From: an uncultured Eubacteriales bacterium
GTDB lineage: Bacteria; Bacillota; Clostridia; Christensenellales; Borkfalkiaceae
Direction: 5' to 3'
Assembly: GCA_905211955.1 (NCBI GenBank)
Contig: CAJMCT010000024.1
Span: 1-12,828 of the forward strand
DNA length: 12,828 nucleotides
Shown: one piece after another, positions 1 to 5,315 of the stretch
How the letters are laid out: each line of letters begins with the position of its first letter
How positions within the stretch are numbered: position 1 is the stretch's first letter
Notes under the pieces: model-generated
The model's database searches: none
What the model saw: only the letters and a program-made list of their open reading frames with translations
Told to the model about the DNA's origin: nothing
Made by a program: the position numbers and the translations under genes

Positions 1-389
1 GAGCAGCTTTAACTGCAGATGAAATCGCTAAAGAAGCTGACTTCTTCTGCTTCGGTACTAACGACTTAACCCAAATGACTTTCGGTTTCTCTCGTGACGA
101 TGCTGGTAAGTTCTTACCTTCATACTACGGTGCAAAAATCTACGAATCCGATCCGTTTGCAAGACTTGACACTACTGGTGTTGGTAAACTTATGGATATG
201 GCAGTTAAGATGGGTAAGGCATCAAGAAGTGATATTCACTGCGGTATTTGTGGTGAACACGGTGGTGATCCTTCTTCAATCGAATTCTGTCACGCTATCG
301 GTTTAGATTACGTTTCCTGCTCGCCCTTCCGCGTTCCGATCGCAAGGCTCGCAGCAGCACAAGCTAATATCAAAAACCCCAGAAAGTAA
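1..389 (+). CDS. ppdK: Pyruvate, phosphate dikinase, C-terminal end (partial)
   Basis: The C-terminal 128 residues of PPDK, the enzyme that interconverts pyruvate, ATP and phosphate with PEP, AMP and pyrophosphate. The gene enters from the left edge; the first complete codon is at base 3 and it stops with TAA at 387-389. The visible part is the end of the PEP/pyruvate-binding TIM barrel. It contains the family signature FGTNDLTQMTFGFSRDD and the segment GICGEHGGDPSS, whose Cys (codon 249-251) corresponds to the catalytic proton donor of the Clostridium enzyme. It ends with SCSPFRVPIARLAAAQA, the usual PPDK terminus, so the 3' end is intact. The codons are rich in C-ending choices (ttc, gac, aac), more than in the later genes, which suggests high expression. 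A terminator follows directly, so the transporter downstream is a separate unit. Related PEP-utilising enzymes (PEP synthase, PTS enzyme I) fit the signature less well. Confidence 0.96.
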   Translation, partial: AALTADEIAKEADFFCFGTNDLTQMTFGFSRDDAGKFLPSYYGAKIYESDPFARLDTTGVGKLMDMAVKMGKASRSDIHCGICGEHGGDPSSIEFCHAIGLDYVSCSPFRVPIARLAAAQANIKNPRK

Positions 390-404
390 TCTTCTAAAAA
401 TACT

Positions 405-437
405 AAACGCACCTGTTTTTCAGGTGCGTTTTTATTT
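405..437 (+). terminator. Rho-independent terminator of ppdK
   Basis: A perfect 11-bp stem (AAACGCACCTG at 405-415, its complement at 421-431) with a TTTTT loop, running into a T-rich tail to 437. It lies 15 bp after the ppdK stop codon. The A-tract on the left arm means it could also work weakly on the other strand. Confidence 0.93.
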
Positions 438-445
438 GTCTAGTT

Positions 446-466
446 AATTGACAAGCCGAGTCAATT
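446..466. promoter_or_regulatory. Inverted repeat within the promoter, candidate operator
   Basis: Arms AATTGAC (446-452) and GTCAATT (460-466) form a perfect 7-bp inverted repeat with a 7-bp spacer. It covers the -35 box and most of the -35/-10 spacer. A dimeric repressor bound here would block RNA polymerase. No regulator gene is adjacent, so the binder is unknown. Confidence 0.45.
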
Positions 467-476
467 GATTTATAAT
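448..476 (+). promoter_or_regulatory. Sigma-A promoter of the DMT transporter gene
   Basis: Consensus -35 TTGACA at 448-453, a 17-bp spacer, and consensus -10 TATAAT at 471-476. Transcription should start near 483, which leaves a leader of about 157 nt before the ATG at 640. A fully consensus promoter in front of a single transporter gene suggests that control is exerted by a repressor or by the leader. Confidence 0.87.
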
Positions 477-578
477 AAAAATATAATTTCTAATAGGAGT
501 GGCGGCTATTTTTTACAGAAGCAAAAAGACGGCAGAAGTCGTTTCTAGTCATATTTTCCCACCGTGGATTAAGTTTTA

Positions 579-614
579 ATGCGCAAAAAGTTTTTGGCGC
601 ATGCTTTTATTTTT
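579..614 (+). terminator. Terminator-like hairpin in the transporter leader (candidate attenuator)
   Basis: Arms ATGCGC (579-584) and GCGCAT (597-602) enclose a 12-nt loop that is itself A5/T5 complementary. A tail of CTTTTATTTTT (604-614) follows. It lies between a consensus promoter and the ribosome binding site, so it would stop transcription before the gene unless an alternative fold prevented it. Upstream leader RNA (483-578) contains short possible pairings: GTGG 499-502 with CCAC 559-562, AGAA 517-520 with TTCT 543-546, and GAC 528-530 with GTC 538-540. I could not match it to a known riboswitch class. Its stem is shorter than that of the other terminators here. Confidence 0.5.
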
Positions 615-639
615 AAAATTTAATTCATAGGAGAAAATT

Positions 640-1617
640 ATGTTTTTTGCATTTTCATTAGTGGCGCTCCTTTGTTGGAGTGGTTCGGACTTCTTTTCTA
701 AAAAGGGCACGGACGAAAAGGACAAAAATAGCCATTGGAAAGTGGCTTTTGCAGTTGGTCTTATAATGGGTATTCACTTTATAATTACCCTTATAGGCGG
801 GGCAATTATAGATGCTAACGGCGGACCTGATGCTGTTCCTAAATTTGTAGCAAGTTTGTTTTATACCGACTTTGGTATTATGGATTTTGTTTACTATTTG
901 CCTGTTGCTGCACTTTACATCTTGGCAATGGTAATTGGATATATCGGTTTAAGATATATTGAACTTTCAGTTTCTTCACCCATTTGCAACTGTTCGGGTT
1001 CTCTTGCACTTTTAATTTGTGCGGTTATCTTTTGGGGTGAAATTACCTTAGATGTTTGGTCTATTGTTGGCGTTTGCTTAATCACATTAGGTATTATCGG
1101 TATCGGTGTAGTAGATAGCAGGGAAAACCAAGAACTAAAAGAACTTCGCCGTCAAGATTCTAACCGTAAATATACCAAAAGCATTTTGGCACTTTTGTTG
1201 CCCATTGCTTATCTTATTATCGATGCGCTTGGCACGGTTGGCGATGAAGTGCTTTTCTCGTTTGAAAGCATTTCTATCTCTGATTACGCAGCAAACTCTG
1301 CTTTTGAATTTACCTTCTTATTAGTTGCGGTATTTGCATTTATTTGGGTTAAATTCGTTAAGAAAGACAGTTTGTTTAAACGTGTAAACGGCTCGCTTTA
1401 CCTTGGTGGGCTTTGCGAAACGTTAGGTCAAGTATTCTATATGGCTGTTATGTTTGCCGATTACAGCGTTGGTATGGTTATAATTTCAGCATACTGTGCA
1501 ATGAGTCTTGTTTGGGGTAGGTTATTCTTAAAAGAAAAACTTTCTTATAAACATTATATAGCAATAGCCGTTGTGTTTGCAGGAATTGTTCTTTTAGGCA
1601 TTTTCTCACCCGTATAA
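640..1617 (+). CDS. DMT-superfamily (EamA-type) membrane transporter
   Basis: A 325-residue polytopic protein with about ten hydrophobic helices in two similar halves, as expected for the drug/metabolite transporter superfamily. The N-terminal half runs to about residue 165 and ends with the typical helix pair ...LALLICAVIFWGE...LITLGIIGIGVV. A charged linker follows (about 168-185, ENQELKELRRQDSNRK). The C-terminal half ends in the family pattern KEKLSYKHYIAIAVVFAGIV. AGGAGA at 629-634 sits 5 nt before the ATG and supports this start. The gene is monocistronic, with a consensus promoter, a candidate operator and a hairpin-containing leader upstream and a terminator downstream. The substrate cannot be read from sequence: members export amino acids, drugs or nucleotides, or import sugars. 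Its elaborate leader suggests that the cognate metabolite is sensed. Confidence 0.83.
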   Translation: MFFAFSLVALLCWSGSDFFSKKGTDEKDKNSHWKVAFAVGLIMGIHFIITLIGGAIIDANGGPDAVPKFVASLFYTDFGIMDFVYYLPVAALYILAMVIGYIGLRYIELSVSSPICNCSGSLALLICAVIFWGEITLDVWSIVGVCLITLGIIGIGVVDSRENQELKELRRQDSNRKYTKSILALLLPIAYLIIDALGTVGDEVLFSFESISISDYAANSAFEFTFLLVAVFAFIWVKFVKKDSLFKRVNGSLYLGGLCETLGQVFYMAVMFADYSVGMVIISAYCAMSLVWGRLFLKEKLSYKHYIAIAVVFAGIVLLGIFSPV

Positions 1618-1635
1618 AATCAAATAATAAAAAAC

Positions 1636-1668
1636 AAAAAGCGTAGGATTACCTGCGCTTTTTATTTT
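1636..1668 (+). terminator. Rho-independent terminator after the transporter gene
   Basis: A 12-bp stem (1636-1647 with 1652-1663, one G-U pair) with an ATTA loop, followed by ATTTT. The A-rich left arm makes it potentially bidirectional, but no minus-strand gene ends here. Confidence 0.92.
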
Positions 1669-1672
1669 GCCG

Positions 1673-1701
1673 TTGACGAATATTGAATTAAGTGATATAC
1701 T
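1673..1701 (+). promoter_or_regulatory. Sigma-A promoter of rfbA
   Basis: TTGACG at 1673-1678, a 17-bp spacer, and TATACT at 1696-1701. The start point should be near 1708, only a few bases ahead of the AAGGAG ribosome binding site (1712-1717), which gives a very short leader. It lies just after the preceding terminator. Confidence 0.75.
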
Positions 1702-1706
1702 TAATT
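1686..1706. promoter_or_regulatory. Palindrome centred on the rfbA -10 box, candidate operator
   Basis: Perfect 8-bp arms AATTAAGT (1686-1693) and ACTTAATT (1699-1706) flank a 5-bp centre GATAT. The element covers the whole -10 box and reaches almost to the start point. Its position is typical of a repressor operator. It is AT-rich, so chance occurrence is possible, but 8/8 symmetry exactly over the promoter is notable. Confidence 0.5.
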
Positions 1707-1723
1707 TGCTTAAGGAGAAATTT

Positions 1724-2617
1724 ATGAAAGGCATTATACTTGCAGGTGGTTCGGGAACAAGACTTTATCCGCTTACTAGAGTGACTAGTAAACAACTTCT
1801 TCCCATTTACGATAAGCCTATGATTTATTATCCACTATCCGTGCTTATGAACGCAGGTATTAGAGATATATTGATCATATCTACGCCACAAGACACCCCA
1901 AGGTTTGAAAGCCTTTTTGGGGACGGAAGCGAACTAGGTATAAACTTAACGTATGCCGTTCAACCTTCCCCCGACGGTTTGGCGCAAGCCTTTATTATCG
2001 GTGAAAAGTTTATTGGAAGCGATGCGGTTGCAATGATACTTGGCGACAATATTTTCGTTGGGGACGAATTAAAAAAATGTTTGCTTAAAGCAGTAGACAG
2101 TGCTAAAGAAGGTAGGGCTACTATCTTTGGGTATCAAGTAGACGACCCCGAAAGGTTTGGGGTTGTTGAGTTTGATAAAGACGGAAAAGTTATATCGATT
2201 GAAGAAAAACCCAAAAAACCAAAGAGTAGTTATTGTGTGACGGGAATTTATTTTTACGATAAAAGAGTTGTAGAATACGCTAAAAAGATAACTCCGTCTA
2301 ATCGTGGCGAGTTAGAAATAACCGACCTTAACAAAGCATATTTACAAAAAGGCGATCTAAACGTAGAACTTTTAGATAAAAGTTTTACTTGGCTTGACGC
2401 AGGCACGCACGAAAGTTTAGTTAAGGCAACTAACTTCGTAAAAGGTACGGAAATAAAGCAAGGTAGAAAGATTGGTTGTATTGAAGAAATTGCTTACCTT
2501 AACGGTTGGATAACTAAAGAGCAATTAACCTCCCTTTACGAGCCGTTAAAAAAGAACGAATACGGACAATATTTAAAAGATATTATTGACGGCAAATATA
2601 AAGAAGGTTTATATTAA
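1724..2617 (+). CDS. rfbA: Glucose-1-phosphate thymidylyltransferase
   Basis: 297 residues, the normal length for RfbA/RmlA. The enzyme makes dTDP-glucose from glucose-1-phosphate and dTTP in the cytoplasm, the first step toward dTDP-rhamnose and other wall or surface sugars. The nucleotide-binding signature LAGGSGTRLYPLT is at residues 6-18, followed by SKQLLPIYDKPM (22-33), LGDNIF (106-111, metal-binding Asp), EEKP and WLDAGTH. The start at 1724 is fixed by AAGGAG at 1712-1717. An in-frame TTG at 1667 would start inside the preceding terminator and ahead of this gene's promoter, so it is rejected. The rest of the rhamnose pathway (rfbB, C, D) is not beside it; the gene forms its own unit between two terminators, with a palindrome over its promoter. 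The family is certain; the precise sugar branch is inferred. Confidence 0.95.
   Translation: MKGIILAGGSGTRLYPLTRVTSKQLLPIYDKPMIYYPLSVLMNAGIRDILIISTPQDTPRFESLFGDGSELGINLTYAVQPSPDGLAQAFIIGEKFIGSDAVAMILGDNIFVGDELKKCLLKAVDSAKEGRATIFGYQVDDPERFGVVEFDKDGKVISIEEKPKKPKSSYCVTGIYFYDKRVVEYAKKITPSNRGELEITDLNKAYLQKGDLNVELLDKSFTWLDAGTHESLVKATNFVKGTEIKQGRKIGCIEEIAYLNGWITKEQLTSLYEPLKKNEYGQYLKDIIDGKYKEGLY
2586..2615 (+). promoter_or_regulatory. Possible promoter for alr inside the 3' end of rfbA
   Basis: TTGACG at 2586-2591, an 18-bp spacer, and TATATT at 2610-2615, within the last codons of rfbA. It would start transcription near 2622, immediately before the hairpin at 2624-2654. This is the only promoter-like sequence I see ahead of alr, since there is no room after the hairpin. 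These bases also encode rfbA, so the match could be chance. Confidence 0.3.
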
Positions 2618-2623
2618 AAAAGG

Positions 2624-2654
2624 ACCCGACGGTTGGCAAATCGGCGGGTTTTTT
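2624..2654 (+). terminator. Rho-independent terminator after rfbA
   Basis: Arms ACCCGACGGTT (2624-2634) and AATCGGCGGGT (2639-2649) pair with one mismatch and one G-U pair around the loop GGCA. Six T bases follow (2649-2654). It ends only 14 bp before the alr start codon, so it also sits in any leader reaching alr from upstream. Confidence 0.85.
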
Positions 2655-2662
2655 CATAGAAT

Positions 2663-2671
2663 AAGGGTATG
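2663..2671 (+). promoter_or_regulatory. Cramped ribosome binding site of alr
   Basis: The only Shine-Dalgarno-like sequence before the alr ATG is AAGGG (2663-2667), separated from it by a single base. Other genes here have 5-8 nt. Homology still requires this ATG: the protein begins MRNLAEINLSLL, the normal Alr N-terminus, and there is no later start that keeps the PLP-binding segment. Initiation at alr is probably weak or unusual. Confidence 0.5.
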
Positions 2672-3682
2672 AGAAATCTTGCCGAAATTAACCTTAGCCT
2701 TTTAAGAGAAAACGCAAAAAATATAAGAAAAAAATTGCCTAAAAACACGCTTTTTTGTGCGGTAGTTAAAGCGGACGCGTACGGGCATGGCGGTGTGGCT
2801 TGTGCCGATGCCTTATATGGCATATGCGACGTGTTTGCCGTTGCTCTCGTTGAAGAAGGTATAGAATTAAGGCTTGGCGGAATAGACAAAGAAATTTTAG
2901 TATTAGTTCCGCCTATAAAAAAAGATTTAGAACGGGCAATATCTTTTAGGCTTACTCTTACCGTTGACGATATAAAAGGCTTAATGGAAATAGAAAAGGT
3001 TGCAAAAAGCCTAAAAAAGCACGTAAAAGTACACGTCGCTTATAATACGGGTATGAATAGGCTTGGTGTAGACGGTATAAAAGACCTTAAAAAGTTGTTA
3101 GATAAGGCAAAAGGTTGCGAGTTTGTCAAAATTAGTGGTTTTTATTCGCACTTTGGGTGTCCTGAAAACGATAAAATGCTAAATCAAACACTCGATAAGT
3201 TTTTGCTTGCAAATAAAGTAGTTAAAGGTTATAATAATAAGGTAATAAGTCATATATCGGCAAGCGGTGGCTTTTTAAAGGGCGTTTATCTCGATATGGT
3301 AAGGATAGGGATTTTGCTTTACGGCTATAAACCGTTTAAGTCATTTGAAATTTCCGTTAAGCCTATTATGAAAGTTTATTCGCACGTAGTAAAATCGCGC
3401 GTACTAAATAAGGGCGAGCGCTGTATGTACGGAAAAGTAAAAAGCGATAAACTGCGACCAATATCCATAGTTCGCGTAGGGTATGCGGACGGGTTTTTTA
3501 GAAAACAAGTTAAAGGTCAGTTTAACAACCGCTGTATGGATTTAACCGCGGTGAGTTTTATTAAAGGGCACAAAGTGTGCGTTCTAAAAAATGCCGATAG
3601 TTTGGCGAAAAAATACAATACTATTAGTTATGAAATACTGTCTCGGGCAACGACTCGGGCGGAGAAAAAATATATAAGGTAA
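2669..3682 (+). CDS. alr: Alanine racemase (PLP-dependent), compact form
   Basis: Converts L-alanine to D-alanine for peptidoglycan, in the cytoplasm. 337 residues, shorter than the usual 370-390. The N-terminal PLP barrel carries AVVKADAYGHG with the PLP lysine K34, then NTGMNRLG (126-133, usually DTGMGRLG), SHFGCPEND (160-168) and VRIGILLYG (211-219). The second catalytic residue is Y254 in CMYGKV. RVGYADGFFR (269-278), CMD (289-291) and NTISYEIL (317-324) are the expected C-terminal-domain motifs, so the fold is complete and the shortening is in loops. The usual HxANSAA segment reads HISASGG. It is the first gene of a tight run with the membrane protein, rsmD and coaD (5-bp gap to the next). 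Serine racemases share the fold, but nothing here points to one. Confidence 0.9.
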   Translation: MRNLAEINLSLLRENAKNIRKKLPKNTLFCAVVKADAYGHGGVACADALYGICDVFAVALVEEGIELRLGGIDKEILVLVPPIKKDLERAISFRLTLTVDDIKGLMEIEKVAKSLKKHVKVHVAYNTGMNRLGVDGIKDLKKLLDKAKGCEFVKISGFYSHFGCPENDKMLNQTLDKFLLANKVVKGYNNKVISHISASGGFLKGVYLDMVRIGILLYGYKPFKSFEISVKPIMKVYSHVVKSRVLNKGERCMYGKVKSDKLRPISIVRVGYADGFFRKQVKGQFNNRCMDLTAVSFIKGHKVCVLKNADSLAKKYNTISYEILSRATTRAEKKYIR

Positions 3683-3687
3683 AATTT

Positions 3688-4296
3688 ATGTGGTCTTACG
3701 TTAAAAATATTCTTTTAGGATATATATACCTAGTTTTTATGGGCATGATTGCTTGGGGCATCTCTTACGTTGGAAGCACGGCGGCGGAATTCGCAGTGTG
3801 TTTTGTAAACGTTGGGTTTTATTGCTTCGTTATGTGGTATAACCTTTATAAAGAAGGTGAAGCCGCGATGAACACGAGATATTCAAACGATTTAGAACGA
3901 GAATACATGGTAAGGACGGGCTTTGTTCGTAAACTTAAAATCCACGAAGAATATAAGTCGTGGAAGGGCTTTTTAATGGGTGGATACGTATGCTTACCCC
4001 TTGTTCTTTTAATGATTTTGCACTTAATTTTAGGAACTACCTTAGGTCCAGAGTATAACGGTGGCGGTGTTGCAGCAGGCGTTATGTACCTTGGTTTTTA
4101 TTGGCTATACGCAGTATTTATGGTAAGTGGCAGTGGAACGGTGACTGCAATGAGTTGGGGTGGATACTTTATCTTGCTCTACGCAGTTATAATAATACTT
4201 GCTACTTTTGGCATCGCGTATATCGTGGGCGGAAGAAAAGCCGTTCGTCAACGCGAAATGATTAAGGACAGACACAAACAAATTTACGGAGAGTAG
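3688..4296 (+). CDS. Uncharacterised membrane protein, five predicted helices
   Basis: 202 residues; I do not recognise the family. Hydrophobic segments lie at about residues 5-25, 33-52, 95-116, 125-147 and 155-178. A polar, charged loop at about 53-94 contains NDLEREYMVRTGFVRKLKIHEEY. The C-terminal tail GGRKAVRQREMIKDRHKQIYGE is basic and probably cytoplasmic. There is no signal peptide beyond the first helix, and I see no conserved catalytic motif. AAGG at 3676-3679, overlapping the end of alr, is 8 nt before the ATG and supports the start. It lies 5 bp after alr and 3 bp before rsmD, so it is cotranscribed with cell-wall, rRNA-modification and coenzyme A genes. Its role cannot be inferred from that mix. 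Confidence 0.8.
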   Translation: MWSYVKNILLGYIYLVFMGMIAWGISYVGSTAAEFAVCFVNVGFYCFVMWYNLYKEGEAAMNTRYSNDLEREYMVRTGFVRKLKIHEEYKSWKGFLMGGYVCLPLVLLMILHLILGTTLGPEYNGGGVAAGVMYLGFYWLYAVFMVSGSGTVTAMSWGGYFILLYAVIIILATFGIAYIVGGRKAVRQREMIKDRHKQIYGE

Positions 4297-4302
4297 AACT
4301 TG
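4288..4302 (+). promoter_or_regulatory. Ribosome binding site and TTG start of rsmD
   Basis: GGAGAG at 4288-4293 overlaps the last codons of the preceding gene and lies 6 nt before a TTG at 4300. The protein from this TTG begins MRIVSGKFRGR, the standard RsmD N-terminus, so TTG is the true start. There is no nearby ATG that keeps this segment. Confidence 0.85.
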
Positions 4303-4836
4303 CGTATAGTTAGCGGAAAGTTTAGGGGGCGCACCCTTTTAACGTTTGACGGGTTTGATATTCGTCCTACGTCAGATAAGGTTAGGGAAAGCCTTTTTAA
4401 CATACTTCAATTTAAAATTCCCGACTGTGATTTTTTAGATTTATACTGCGGTACGGGGGCTATGGGCATAGAAGCCTTATCTCGCGGAGCAAACTACGTT
4501 TTGCTTAACGACCTAAATCGAGATAGTATTATGCTCGCAAAAAAGAATATTGAAAAGATTGGAAACCCCGAAGGTATAGAAGTCGTAAAATCGGACGCTT
4601 GCGCCCTTTTGGATACGACCGCTAAACGTTTTGACGTGGTGTATATTGACCCCCCTTACAAGGGCGGTTTTAACGTTATTTCGGTTGAAAAATCAAAAAG
4701 GGTGTTAAAAGACGACGGAATTATAATTTTAGAGAGTGAAACACCTTTTGAAGAAAGTATTTTGGGATTAAAAAAATACGATCAAAGAAAGTATGGTAGA
4801 GCATACTTAACCTTTTTTAAGAGAGAAGAAAAATGA
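4300..4836 (+). CDS. rsmD: 16S rRNA (guanine(966)-N(2))-methyltransferase
   Basis: 178 residues, normal length. RsmD uses S-adenosylmethionine to methylate G966 of 16S rRNA during 30S assembly. Seen in the sequence: the N-terminal RNA-contacting segment RIVSGKFRGR (2-11), RPTSDKVRESLFNIL (22-36), SAM-binding motif I LDLYCGTGAMGIEAL (46-60) and the catalytic DPPY (117-120). It begins with TTG and its end overlaps coaD by 4 bp (ATGA), which implies coupled translation. Its stop is TGA, showing that TGA is not reassigned in this genome. The rsmD-coaD pair is a well-known neighbourhood in Firmicutes (ylbH-ylbI in Bacillus subtilis). Confidence 0.96.
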   Translation: MRIVSGKFRGRTLLTFDGFDIRPTSDKVRESLFNILQFKIPDCDFLDLYCGTGAMGIEALSRGANYVLLNDLNRDSIMLAKKNIEKIGNPEGIEVVKSDACALLDTTAKRFDVVYIDPPYKGGFNVISVEKSKRVLKDDGIIILESETPFEESILGLKKYDQRKYGRAYLTFFKREEK

Positions 4837-5315
4837 AAACGTGCGTTTTTGCAGGAACGTTCGACCCGTTTACGGTCGGGCATGAAGAAATAGTATTAAA
4901 AGCGCTTAAGAGTTATGATAAGGTTATCGTCGTGATAGGCGTAAACCCTGAAAAAGCGCCAACTTTTTCTTTAAGCGATAGAATAGAGTTTATTAAAGAT
5001 ACCTTTAAGGGAAACGATAAGGTAGAAGTAGAATTCCACGAAGGGCTTATGATGGACTATATGAAAATGAAGGGGTATACCGAGTATATAAGGGGTATCC
5101 GTGACGACCAAGATTTAGAGTACGAAAATATAATGAAAAGGAACAATTTGTCCTTTAACCCTTCGGTAAACACGGTGTTTATAAAGTGCGACAAACCCTT
5201 TTCTAAAATTAGTTCGAGTATGATAAGAAGTAAACTTGAAAACGGAGAAAGCGTCGAAGAGTATTTGCCTAAAAACTCGGCGCAAAAAATTATATCCGCG
5301 TTTAGAAAAAAATAG
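4833..5315 (+). CDS. coaD: Phosphopantetheine adenylyltransferase
   Basis: 160 residues, the usual size. Catalyses the penultimate step of coenzyme A synthesis, joining ATP and 4'-phosphopantetheine to give dephospho-CoA. The nucleotidyltransferase signature GTFDPFTVGH (8-17) holds the TxGH motif with H17. VNPEKAPTFSLSDR (37-50), RGIRDDQDLEYE (87-98, phosphate-binding Arg residues) and ISSSMIR (126-132) are the other expected motifs. The start is fixed by the 4-bp overlap with rsmD and the AG-rich stretch just upstream. The 3' end overlaps the convergent ylbJ-like gene by 14 bp, so its terminator must lie inside that gene. Confidence 0.97.
   Translation: MKTCVFAGTFDPFTVGHEEIVLKALKSYDKVIVVIGVNPEKAPTFSLSDRIEFIKDTFKGNDKVEVEFHEGLMMDYMKMKGYTEYIRGIRDDQDLEYENIMKRNNLSFNPSVNTVFIKCDKPFSKISSSMIRSKLENGESVEEYLPKNSAQKIISAFRKK

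Noticed and set aside
640..1617. Assigning the transporter a specific substrate (for example guanidine or a sugar)
   Set aside because: No substrate-specific motif is visible and the leader does not match a riboswitch class I can identify.
1667..1723. In-frame TTG giving rfbA 19 extra N-terminal residues
   Set aside because: It lies in the preceding terminator and upstream of the rfbA promoter; the ATG at 1724 has AAGGAG before it and begins with the normal family N-terminus.
2624..2654. Reading the rfbA terminator as a T-box or known riboswitch for alr
   Set aside because: The element is a simple hairpin with a U-tail; no T-box sequence or other aptamer-sized structure lies upstream.
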